In this document: positions 14,812-21,742 of the stretch, piece by piece
Position numbering within the stretch: position 1 is the stretch's first letter
How the letters are laid out: every line of letters begins with the position of its first letter
Assembly (NCBI GenBank): GCA_947474395.1
Contig: CANJID010000031.1
Coordinates: 1-47,547 of the forward strand
DNA: 47,547 nucleotides
Origin: Caulobacterales bacterium
GTDB lineage: Bacteria; Pseudomonadota; Alphaproteobacteria; Caulobacterales; Caulobacteraceae
Direction: 5' to 3'
Program-made: the position numbers and the translations under genes
The notes under the pieces: generated by a model
What the model saw: only the letters and a program-made list of their open reading frames with translations
Databases searched by the model: none
What the model was told of the DNA's origin: nothing

Positions 14812-14860
14812 GAGCAGGATTGATGCGGAAAACCGGAGCCCACTTTCCCGCATCCCGCTC
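14812..14860. repeat. interspersed palindromic repeat, divergent copy
   Basis: An imperfect inverted repeat running from GAGC at 14812 to GCTC at 14857-14860, with arms GATGCGGAAAA and TTTCCCGCATC around a CCGG/CCCAC centre. It is of the same general kind as the two better-matched copies at 31026 and 45113 (short intergenic palindrome with a GGCGAAA or GCGGAAA / CACTTTC core). It lies between the divergent HIT and DUF2141 genes and may form a hairpin in both transcripts' leaders. Confidence 0.6.
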
Positions 14861-14896
14861 CAGTCGGTTGATACATCGAGAGGCGCGTTCATCCCC

Positions 14897-15370
14897 GTGA
14901 AATCGACAAGCGTAACGGCCTTTGTGGCCCTGAGTGCAGCCGGGGCCCTGTGGAGTGGAGCGGCGGCGGCGGACGACTGCGCGGGCGCGCCGGGCTCCAC
15001 CATGCTGAACGTGCACGTCGAGGGCGTGCGCGCCGCCAAGGGCGACGTGACGGTCACCGTCTATCCGGACGACGCCAAGCGGTTCCTGGCGCCCAAGAGC
15101 AAGCTGGCCCGCGAGCGGCCGACGGCCAAGGCGCCGGAGACGACCGCCTGCTTCACCCTGCCGGGGCCCGGCTATTACGCGGTGGCGGTCTATCACGACG
15201 CCAACGGCGACAATGATTTCAACCGCACCCTCATCGGCCTGCCCGCCGAGGGGTTCGGCTTCTCCAACGATCCGTCCACGGTGACCGGCCTGCCGTCCTT
15301 CAAGTCGGTGCGGTTCCAGGTCGGGCCCGGCGAGACGCAACTGCCGATCAAGCTGCGATACCTGAAGTAA
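14897..15370 (+). CDS. exported DUF2141-domain protein
   Basis: 157 residues from GTG 14897, chosen because it opens the signal peptide (VKSTSVTAFVALSAAG, cleavage after about residue 26 before DDCAG). The mature part is the DUF2141 beta-sandwich: MLNVHVEGVRAAKGDVTVTVYPDD, then GYYAVAVYHDANGDNDFN and LPAEGFGFSND, all typical family segments. The acidic DANGDNDFN turn may bind a divalent cation. The function of the family is unknown. It starts a short plus-strand unit and its end overlaps that of the facing metallophosphoesterase gene by 23 bases. It sits inside the sphingolipid locus but on its own, so a functional tie is unproven. The ribosome site is weak (GAGAGG at about 13 bases). Confidence 0.8.
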   Translation: MKSTSVTAFVALSAAGALWSGAAAADDCAGAPGSTMLNVHVEGVRAAKGDVTVTVYPDDAKRFLAPKSKLARERPTAKAPETTACFTLPGPGYYAVAVYHDANGDNDFNRTLIGLPAEGFGFSNDPSTVTGLPSFKSVRFQVGPGETQLPIKLRYLK

Positions 15371-16253
15371 GGCCCGGCAGGGCGTAGCGGCCCAGCTCGC
15401 CGATCACGCCTGTCGCCGGGTCCAGGCCGCGAGCGATCACCGTCACCGAGAACGCCCCCTTCGCGCCGTCGATCTCGATCGCGTGCCAGCGGGCAGGCGG
15501 GTGCCTGCCGCCGCCGGGGGACGAGGCCGAGGGGACGCCCAGCACCGGAATGGGCCCGTCCGGCCCCTGCGCCGCCCCGAACACCGCCTCGTGGCCGTGC
15601 CCGTGCAGCACCAGTTCCGCGCCGTGGCGAGCGAGGGCCGCGCGAAGGGCACCGGCGTCCTCCAGCGACTTGCGCTTCGAGACCACGCCGTCGAGGGCCG
15701 GATGGTGCAGCATGACCACGCGAAACAGCCCTTCGCGCCGCAGTTGGTCCAGCGCCTCGCCGAGCGCCGCGATCTGTACTTCGCCCAGCCGCCCCCCTGC
15801 AAAAAGGGGCGGGGTGGGGATGGCTGAGCACAGGTTGACGATGCCGACCGTCCCCCGCCGCCGCACATGCGGAAATTCCGTCCTCTCGTCGTCGCCGAAC
15901 CACGGGCGCAGCATGGCGAAGCGCTCGGCCTGGCCGTCGGCCACCAGGGCGTCGTGGTTCCCAGGGCTGACTGTGACGTCGCGTGCAGGTCCGAGGGTTT
16001 GCAGCCACGTGACAGCCGCGGCGTATTCGACGGGCGTAGAGAAGTTGGTCAGGTCGCCGGTTAGGGCGATGTGGTCGGGGGAATGGGCGGCGATGTCCGC
16101 GGTCAGGGCCGCCAGCACCGCCGGATCGTGCTCGTAATGCTTGCGCCGCCACGACAGACGGCTGAGCGTCCGCTTGGAGGCCCACTCCCGCAACGGTCCC
16201 ATCCCCGCCGGCGAGGGCAGGTGGGGATCGGAGAGGTGGGCGAGGCGAAACAC
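15348..16253 (-). CDS. metallophosphoesterase (calcineurin-like)
   Basis: 301 residues from GTG 16253, which begins FRLAHLSDPH, the first strand and metal motif. The five signature blocks of the family are complete: D9-x-H11, G66-D67 in LTGDLTN, GNHD at 98-101, HH at 183-184 in MLHHP, and GHGH at 218-221. These bind two metal ions and hydrolyse a phospho-mono- or diester. There is no signal peptide, so it works in the cytosol. In-frame sequence upstream of 16253 lacks family features. The gene diverges from the lipid head-group operon that starts at 16375 and could share its promoter region. A phosphatase acting on a lipid head-group intermediate is possible, but the substrate is not deducible. 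Confidence 0.85.
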   Translation of the reverse strand: MFRLAHLSDPHLPSPAGMGPLREWASKRTLSRLSWRRKHYEHDPAVLAALTADIAAHSPDHIALTGDLTNFSTPVEYAAAVTWLQTLGPARDVTVSPGNHDALVADGQAERFAMLRPWFGDDERTEFPHVRRRGTVGIVNLCSAIPTPPLFAGGRLGEVQIAALGEALDQLRREGLFRVVMLHHPALDGVVSKRKSLEDAGALRAALARHGAELVLHGHGHEAVFGAAQGPDGPIPVLGVPSASSPGGGRHPPARWHAIEIDGAKGAFSVTVIARGLDPATGVIGELGRYALPGLTSGIAA

Positions 16254-16374
16254 CGGCGGCGGTTTCCCTGGCTGTGGCCGAAGCGGGCGGGCGTGGGTAA
16301 TAGACCTGACGGCTTTACAGGGACGGGCGAGCTTGACCAATCCATTGCGCGAGACACCGGCCCGTCCCAGGGCG

Positions 16375-17457
16375 ATGGCGGCCGGCGGCTCCGAGGTCCG
16401 GATCTGGGGCATGACCGCCGCCCAGCGCCTGAGCCGCAGCTTCCAGCGCCTGGGTCTGGCGGCCTACGACCCTTCTGACCCGACCGGCAACGTTGTGCTG
16501 GTCGACGCCGGCTGGGTGCTGGACGAGGCCCTGGTGCGGGCCCTGGCCGAACGGCCCGGCGCGGCGCTGGTTGACGGCGCAGGCCGCGCGGTCGCGGTGC
16601 ATATCGCCGCTGCCGAAGCCGCCGCCGCGACGAACGCCCTGCAGGCTGGGACGCTGGCCGGGAGTCATGAGCGCCTGACCGCGATGGAGCTCCTCGGAGC
16701 CTACAACAGCGCGCTTCGGAAGCGCGAGCCGCCGGTGCTGGAGCGGCTGACCGCCGAGACCGTGCGGCCGGTCGAGAAGCGGCTGTTCCAGGGGTCCTAC
16801 AAGGGCGTCACCGACCTCGTCACCAAGCACGTCTGGCCCGCGCCCGCCCGCGTGGTGACCCGCTGGTGCGCCCTCGCCGGGATCACCCCCAACCAGGTCA
16901 CCTTCGCCAGCTTCATCCTGGTTCTGGCGGCGATGTGGCTGTTCTGGACCGGCCACTTTGGCTGGGGTCTCGTCTGCGCCTGGATCATGACCTTCCTCGA
17001 CACGGTGGACGGCAAGCTGGCGCGGGTGACCCTGACCTCGTCCAAGATCGGCAATGTGTTCGACCACGGCATAGACCTGATCCACCCGCCGTTCTGGTGG
17101 TGGGCCTGGGTGGTCGGCGCGCAGATGAGTTTGCACCCGCTCGCTGAGCCCGGCGTCGTGCTGTGGGTCGTTGTCGGGGGCTACGTCGCCCAGCGGCTGC
17201 TGGAGGGGGCGTTCATCGCCGCGTTCAAGGTCGAGATGCACGCCTGGCGGCCCTTCGACAGCTTCTTCCGCCAGATCACAGCGCGCCGGAACCCCAACCT
17301 GATCCTCCTGACCCTCGCCTGCCTGGTGGGGCGACCGGACCTCGGCATGATCGCCGTCGCCGTCTGGACCGCCCTGAGCTTCGCCGTGCACCTCGTGCAG
17401 TGCGTGCAGGCGGGGCTCGCGCCTAAGGGCTCAATCGTCTCCTGGCTGTCCCGCTGA
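16375..17457 (+). CDS. CDP-alcohol phosphatidyltransferase with extra N-terminal domain (sphingolipid head-group gene)
   Basis: 360 residues from ATG 16375 (TTG 16333 is possible). The C-terminal membrane domain has the complete CDP-alcohol signature: D209-x2-D212-G213-x2-A216-R217-x8-G226-x3-D230-x3-D234, within several transmembrane helices. Residues about 20-130 are an added soluble domain (GNVVLVDAGWVLDEALVRAL, then GAGRAVAVHIA) that looks like a reduced nucleotidyltransferase domain, as seen in fused inositol-phosphate enzymes. The next genes overlap (TGATG, then ATGA), so the three are one unit: this gene, a lipid kinase and a nucleotidyltransferase-fold protein. In Caulobacter the equivalent trio (cpg genes) is required for ceramide phosphoglycerate. 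I expect this enzyme to attach or exchange the polar head group, but its donor and acceptor are unproven. Confidence 0.83.
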   Translation: MAAGGSEVRIWGMTAAQRLSRSFQRLGLAAYDPSDPTGNVVLVDAGWVLDEALVRALAERPGAALVDGAGRAVAVHIAAAEAAAATNALQAGTLAGSHERLTAMELLGAYNSALRKREPPVLERLTAETVRPVEKRLFQGSYKGVTDLVTKHVWPAPARVVTRWCALAGITPNQVTFASFILVLAAMWLFWTGHFGWGLVCAWIMTFLDTVDGKLARVTLTSSKIGNVFDHGIDLIHPPFWWWAWVVGAQMSLHPLAEPGVVLWVVVGGYVAQRLLEGAFIAAFKVEMHAWRPFDSFFRQITARRNPNLILLTLACLVGRPDLGMIAVAVWTALSFAVHLVQCVQAGLAPKGSIVSWLSR

Positions 17458-18359
17458 TGCGCGCCGCCGTCGTCCGCAATCCCCTCAGCCACCGCAATCG
17501 CGGCGCGGCGGGCGGCGGACGGACGGATGTGCCGGTCGCTGAGCCGGACACCCCCGAGGCCCTGGCGGCCGACCTGAAGCGTTTCGCCGCCGACGGGGTG
17601 GAACTGCTGGTGATCGACGGCGGCGACGGCACGGTGCGGGAAGTGGCCAGCGCCTTGGCCGCCGCCTTCGGGGAGCGCCCGCCGGTCCTGGCGGTGCTGC
17701 CGTCGGGCAAGACCAACATCCTCGCCTTTGATCTGGGAGTTCCGCGGTCCTGGTCTCTGGAAGCGCTCCTGACGGCGGCACAGCGGCCGGTCCTGAAGAC
17801 CCGCGCGCCGCTCGAACTGCGCCGGCAGGGGGAAGACGCGACGCTCAGCGGTTTCCTCTTCGGCGCCGCCGGCTTCGTGCGGGCCAAGGCCGTGGCCGAA
17901 GAGCTGCACCGGGCCGGGGTGGTGAACAACTCGGCCGTGGCCCTGGCCCTGGCTCGCGGTGTGACGGGCGCCATCGGCGGCGGCGGACACGGCGCCTGGC
18001 GGGACGGCGATCCCTTGAGCCTAAGCATCGACGGCGCTCCTGCGCGGGCGGGCGCCCGGTTCGTGACCCTGGCCACCACCCTGCAGCGCCTGCCCTTCGC
18101 CATGCGCCCGTTCGGCCCCGGCGGCCCGGGCCTGAAGTTCCTGGATGTGGACGCCCCGCCTCGTGGTCTCGCCTGGACCCTGCCGGGTCTGCTGTGGGGC
18201 CGGGACGAGAGCGGGCTGGCGGATCGGGGCTACCGGCGCGGCGCGGCGGCGCGACTGGAGATCTCCCTTCCCACACCCTTCGTCCTCGACGGCGAGGTCT
18301 ATTCCGGCGGTGACCTCACCTTGTCGGAGGGCCCGCCCCTGCGGTTCCTGACCCCATGA
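17457..18359 (+). CDS. cpgB: ceramide kinase-type lipid kinase (diacylglycerol kinase family)
   Basis: A 300-residue protein with the diacylglycerol-kinase catalytic fold. GGDGT at 55-59 (VIDGGDGTVREV) binds ATP, and VLPSGKTNILAFDLG at about 80-95 replaces the usual P-x-GTGND-x-A segment. The C-terminal beta domain ends FVLDGEVYSGGDL. Its ATG overlaps the stop of the CDP-alcohol gene in TGATG, and its end overlaps the next gene in ATGA. In Caulobacter the gene at the matching place, next to spt, encodes CpgB, an evolutionarily distinct ceramide kinase that makes ceramide-1-phosphate. Family, neighbours and order all agree, hence the symbol; the substrate has not been shown for this protein. 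Confidence 0.82.
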   Translation: MRAAVVRNPLSHRNRGAAGGGRTDVPVAEPDTPEALAADLKRFAADGVELLVIDGGDGTVREVASALAAAFGERPPVLAVLPSGKTNILAFDLGVPRSWSLEALLTAAQRPVLKTRAPLELRRQGEDATLSGFLFGAAGFVRAKAVAEELHRAGVVNNSAVALALARGVTGAIGGGGHGAWRDGDPLSLSIDGAPARAGARFVTLATTLQRLPFAMRPFGPGGPGLKFLDVDAPPRGLAWTLPGLLWGRDESGLADRGYRRGAAARLEISLPTPFVLDGEVYSGGDLTLSEGPPLRFLTP

Positions 18360-19267
18360 GCGAGGACCTCGCCCGGGCCGTGGAGCGCGAACTGGCCACG
18401 CCTGCGCCGGCCTTCGCGGCGCGCTTAGCCGCCTTCCTGGCCGAACGGTTCGAGGATGCAGCGGCCGTGCTGTTCTACGGCTCGGCCCTGCGAACGGGGG
18501 ACACGGATGGCGTCCTCGACTTCTACGTCCTCACCCGATCGCCGCCGCGGCGCTTGCTGAGCCGCCTGATCTGGCCGGACGTGAGTTACTGGGAGATGGA
18601 CGACGGGCCGGCGCGCCTGCGGGCCAAGGTCGCCGCCATGAGTCTCGCCCAGTTCCGGCGGGCGGCGGCGGGGGAGGGGATCGATACCACGGTCTGGGCC
18701 CGGTTCGTGCAGCCCTGCACCCTGGCCTGGAGCGACGGCCCCGACAGCGCCCAGGCGGTGAGCGGAGCCTTGGCCGAGGCCGCGAAAACCGCAGGCCGGT
18801 TCGCGGCGGCCCTGGGTCCGGAGGAGGGGACGCCCGCCGCCTTCTGGACCAGCCTCTTCAGCCGCACCTACGCCGCCGAGTTCCGCGTCGAGCCGGGCGG
18901 GCGGGAGGCCTCGATCCTCGCCGCCGATCCGGCGCGCTACGAGGCGCGGCTATCGCAGGTTTGGCGCGCGGCGGGGATCGAGTTTGCGGCCCGCGAGGCG
19001 GGTACCCTTCGGCCCGCGCTGCCCTCGGCGGAGAGGGCGAGGCTGCTGCGGGCTTGGCGGGTCCGGCGGGCTTTTGGTCGGCCGCTGACCATTGCGCGGC
19101 TGATCAAGGCGGCCTTCACCTTCGACGGCGCGGCCCGCTATGCGGCGTGGAAGATCGAGCGTCACACGGGCGTGGCGGTGCCGCTCACGCCATGGCGCGA
19201 ACGGCATCCGATCCTGGCGGCGCCGGGGGTGCTGTGGCGGCTAAGGCGAGCCCGCCGCCGAGCCTAG
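18356..19267 (+). CDS. nucleotidyltransferase-fold protein of the sphingolipid head-group operon (possibly Tam41-like)
   Basis: 303 residues. The N-terminal part has the minimal nucleotidyltransferase signature: LFYGSALRTG (Gly42-Ser43), and Asp55 in VLDFYVLTR as a metal-binding acid. The order tyrosine-Gly-Ser, short loop, hydrophobic-Asp-Phe recalls Tam41, the mitochondrial CDP-diacylglycerol synthase, although overall similarity cannot be measured here. The rest is helical and rich in Arg, ending in a basic tail (WRLRRARRRA) that could touch membrane lipids. It overlaps the kinase gene by four bases and its stop shares CTAG with spt (19264-19267). Together with a CDP-alcohol transferase and a lipid kinase, a cytidylyltransferase making a CDP-lipid is an attractive reading: kinase makes ceramide-phosphate, this enzyme activates it, the transferase adds the alcohol. 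That order is inference. Confidence 0.7.
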   Translation: MSEDLARAVERELATPAPAFAARLAAFLAERFEDAAAVLFYGSALRTGDTDGVLDFYVLTRSPPRRLLSRLIWPDVSYWEMDDGPARLRAKVAAMSLAQFRRAAAGEGIDTTVWARFVQPCTLAWSDGPDSAQAVSGALAEAAKTAGRFAAALGPEEGTPAAFWTSLFSRTYAAEFRVEPGGREASILAADPARYEARLSQVWRAAGIEFAAREAGTLRPALPSAERARLLRAWRVRRAFGRPLTIARLIKAAFTFDGAARYAAWKIERHTGVAVPLTPWRERHPILAAPGVLWRLRRARRRA

Positions 19268-20487
19268 CTCCTCGCGGAAGCGCGCTGACGCGGGGAGAGG
19301 ATCAGGCCGAAGGCCTCGCCCACTTCGGCGAAGACCGCCAGGACGCGGTCGATCTGCTCGGGGGTGTGGGCGGCGCTGACGCTGGAGCGCAGCAGCGGGA
19401 CCGAGTCCGGCGTGGCGGGGGGCAGGGCGAGGTTGAGGTAGACGCCCTTGTCGAGCAGGGTCTTCCACACCGCGACCGCCAGGCCCGGTTCGGGCACAGC
19501 CACCGCGACGATGGGGTTGCACTGCGGCCCGACCTGAAACCCGAGTGTCTTCAGACCTTCGTAAAGCCGTTGCGCATTGGCGATAAGCCGGTGGCGAAGC
19601 TGGGGCTGGGTCTGGACGATATGCAGGGCCTGAAGGGTGGATGCGACGACGCTCGGGGGCAGGGAGGCCGTGAACATGTACGGCCGGCAGACCACGCGCA
19701 GGACGTCGAAGCCTTCGATGTCCGAGACGCAGAAGCCGCCGATGGCGCCGAGGCTCTTGGAGAAGGTGCCGACGATGACGTCCACGTCCTTCTCGACGTC
19801 CTGGGCTTCGGCCAGGCCGCGCCCCTTTTCGCCAAGCACGCCCAGGGAGTGGGCCTCGTCCACCAGCAGGTAGGCGCCCATCTCCTTCTTGACCTCGACG
19901 AACTCCCTCAGCGGGGCGGCGTCGCCCAGCATGGAGTAGATGCCCTCGGCGACGATCAGGCTCTTGCCCGGCGAGCCCTTGAGCCGCTGCAGGCGCTTGC
20001 GCAGGTCGTCCGGATCGTTGTGGCGGAAGCGGATGACCTCGGCGTGGCCGAGGCGCGAGCCGTCGTAGAGGCTGGCGTGGCTGTCGGCGTCGAGCAGCAG
20101 GTGGTCGCCCCGGCCGACCAGGGTCGACAGGACCCCGAGGTTGGCCTGGTAGCCGGTGGTGAAGGTCATGGCGTGGCGGCGGCCGTAGAACTTGGCGATC
20201 GCGGCTTCCAGCTCGTGGTGCCCGCCGAAGCTGCCGTTGGCGATACGCGAGCCGGTCGTGCCGGTGCCGAAGCGGTTCAGGGCCTCGCTCGAGGCCGAGA
20301 TGCACGACTCGTCGAAGGTCAGGCCCAGATAGTTGTTGGTGCCCAAAAGGATCATGGGCTTGCCGTTCAGCACGCCTTCGCTGGGCGAATTGACCGCCTC
20401 GAAGCGCACATTGAACGGATCGGCGCCTGTGTCGCGGATGGCCTGGTAGGCCGAGCGATAGGCTTCGTGTTTGTCGAGCAGGCTCAT
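19264..20487 (-). CDS. spt: serine palmitoyltransferase, first enzyme of sphingolipid synthesis
   Basis: A 407-residue PLP enzyme of the alpha-oxoamine synthase family. It condenses L-serine with an acyl thioester to give 3-oxo-sphinganine. Landmarks: FGTGTTGSRIANGS at 73-86, HHELE at about 90-94, His137 in DADSHASL stacking on PLP, D210-E-A-H213 in LLVDEAHSLGVLG, and Lys244 in TFSKSLGAIGG as the Schiff-base lysine. Length is normal for the soluble bacterial enzyme. It lies three bases after the acyl carrier protein gene, consistent with use of acyl-ACP instead of acyl-CoA. It is the last gene of a minus-strand operon running lptC - glycerophosphotransferase - microprotein - aasR - cerR - acpR - spt. 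AONS, KBL or ALAS would be alternatives by fold, but the neighbours exclude them. Confidence 0.93.
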   Translation of the reverse strand: MSLLDKHEAYRSAYQAIRDTGADPFNVRFEAVNSPSEGVLNGKPMILLGTNNYLGLTFDESCISASSEALNRFGTGTTGSRIANGSFGGHHELEAAIAKFYGRRHAMTFTTGYQANLGVLSTLVGRGDHLLLDADSHASLYDGSRLGHAEVIRFRHNDPDDLRKRLQRLKGSPGKSLIVAEGIYSMLGDAAPLREFVEVKKEMGAYLLVDEAHSLGVLGEKGRGLAEAQDVEKDVDVIVGTFSKSLGAIGGFCVSDIEGFDVLRVVCRPYMFTASLPPSVVASTLQALHIVQTQPQLRHRLIANAQRLYEGLKTLGFQVGPQCNPIVAVAVPEPGLAVAVWKTLLDKGVYLNLALPPATPDSVPLLRSSVSAAHTPEQIDRVLAVFAEVGEAFGLILSPRQRASARS

Positions 20488-20489
20488 TC

Positions 20490-20741
20490 CTACGCCCTCA
20501 CCCGCAGGTCGTTGATGAGGGCGGCGAGGTCGCCCACAGTTTCCACGTCGGCAAGGCGGTCAAGCGGGATGGAGAGTTCGAAGGTGTCTTCGAGCTCCAT
20601 GACGATGTTCATGAGGGTCAGGGAATCGATGCCGAGGTCGCGTCCAATGTTGGACGCGGCCGTCACTTCGACCGTCTTCTGCATGACCTGCGACGCGGTG
20701 CGCCCGATCTGGCGGACCGTTAGGTCGGTCACGGAATCCAT
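20490..20741 (-). CDS. acpR: dedicated acyl carrier protein for sphingolipid synthesis
   Basis: 83 residues from ATG 20741, with a GGGGG-type ribosome site upstream; longer in-frame starts give an Arg-rich, non-ACP N-terminus. Ser40 in LGIDSLTLMNIVMELE carries the 4'-phosphopantetheine arm. The helical plan follows ACPs, and VETVGDLAALI forms the last helix. It is placed between the ceramide reductase gene and spt, and upstream aasR encodes the ligase expected to load it. In Caulobacter the equivalent AcpR delivers the acyl chain to Spt. Primary fatty acid synthesis would use a different ACP, normally next to fabG/fabF, so this is the specialised one. Confidence 0.9.
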   Translation of the reverse strand: MDSVTDLTVRQIGRTASQVMQKTVEVTAASNIGRDLGIDSLTLMNIVMELEDTFELSIPLDRLADVETVGDLAALINDLRVRA

Positions 20742-20818
20742 CTGCAATACCCCCAAAGCCCCCTCCAAGCGCCTGCGGCCGGCAGAGCGCAAAGCGCCCG
20801 GCCAAGCCGACGTCCGGC

Positions 20819-21742
20819 CTAGAGCCAACCCCGCGATCGGTACCAGCCGACCGTCTGTCGAAACCCTGACAACAGATCAAACCGTGGCCCGGGCGTGCCT
20901 AGCGCCCGTTCGTCCGGTCGAACCCCCCAGTCCGGGTGAGTCAACTCCCGGACCTTCTCCAATGTAAACGCGGCTTTGCCTCTGCGCCAGTCCACCTGGA
21001 ACCCATCGGCCGCCGCGAGGGCGTAAAGGGCCGCTTTCGGGAGGTGGAAAGTGCGTGCGGGGCGGTCCAAAACGGCGGCGGCGGCCCCCATGATCTCAGG
21101 CCAGCCGTAGCCTTCCGGCCTGTCGTCGCAGAGGGTGAAGGGTCCACTTTCCATTGAATCTGCAAGGAAAACTGCCTGGCGTGCGGCGTCCTCGACGTGG
21201 ACCAGGGCGAGCCGCGCCGCGGGGTCCAGCACCGGCAGGATGGGGCTCGACGCCACAAGGACGAACAGACGCAGGGTTTCGCGGTCTCCCGGGCCATAGA
21301 TCGCCGGCGGACGCACTATAGTCGCCCGATGGGCGAGTATCTGCGTCACTACATCTTCGCTCGCGCGCTTGCTGGCGGCGTAGGCCGACAGGTGCGGCTC
21401 GCGCGCCGCGAGGCTGGATATGTGCAGGACTCGCCCGGATGTGGCGGCTTCGGCGAGGCGCCGGCTGCCCTCCACGTTCACCCGCTCGAGGTCGCGGGGG
21501 GAGCCGCCGATCAGGCCCGCGGAATGCACCACCAGGTCGGCCCCCCTGCAGAGGCGTTTCAGCGCGGCCTCGTCCCCGAGGTCGCCGATGACGACTTCAG
21601 GGGTCACCCCTTGCCAGAACGGGCTGATCGGATCGCGGCGCGCCAGGATCCGCACCCCCCAGCCGGCGTGGCTGAGGGCGCACACGAGGTGCTGGCCGAG
21701 GAACCCGGTGGCGCCGGTGACCGCGGCGAGCCCCCGGCTCAC
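20819..21742 (-). CDS. cerR: ceramide reductase, NAD-dependent epimerase/dehydratase family (extended SDR)
   Basis: 307 residues from GTG 21742. The dinucleotide loop is TGATGFLGQHL (Gly10, Gly13, Gly16), followed by VVIGDLGDEAAL at about 50. The catalytic pair is Tyr121-x3-Lys125 (YAASK), with Ser109/Ser110 in HISSLAA before it, so the extended short-chain dehydrogenase site is complete. In Caulobacter the gene at this position, CerR, reduces the 3-oxo group of the N-acylated sphingoid intermediate with NAD(P)H. The start overlaps the stop of aasR by four bases (GTGA) and 77 bases separate it from acpR. By sequence alone it could be any sugar or steroid epimerase; the operon decides the call. 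Confidence 0.87.
   Translation of the reverse strand: MSRGLAAVTGATGFLGQHLVCALSHAGWGVRILARRDPISPFWQGVTPEVVIGDLGDEAALKRLCRGADLVVHSAGLIGGSPRDLERVNVEGSRRLAEAATSGRVLHISSLAAREPHLSAYAASKRASEDVVTQILAHRATIVRPPAIYGPGDRETLRLFVLVASSPILPVLDPAARLALVHVEDAARQAVFLADSMESGPFTLCDDRPEGYGWPEIMGAAAAVLDRPARTFHLPKAALYALAAADGFQVDWRRGKAAFTLEKVRELTHPDWGVRPDERALGTPGPRFDLLSGFRQTVGWYRSRGWL

Noticed and set aside
18961-20967. 668-codon plus-strand open frame
   Set aside because: It crosses the nucleotidyltransferase-fold gene in another frame and is antisense to spt and acpR; low-complexity shadow.
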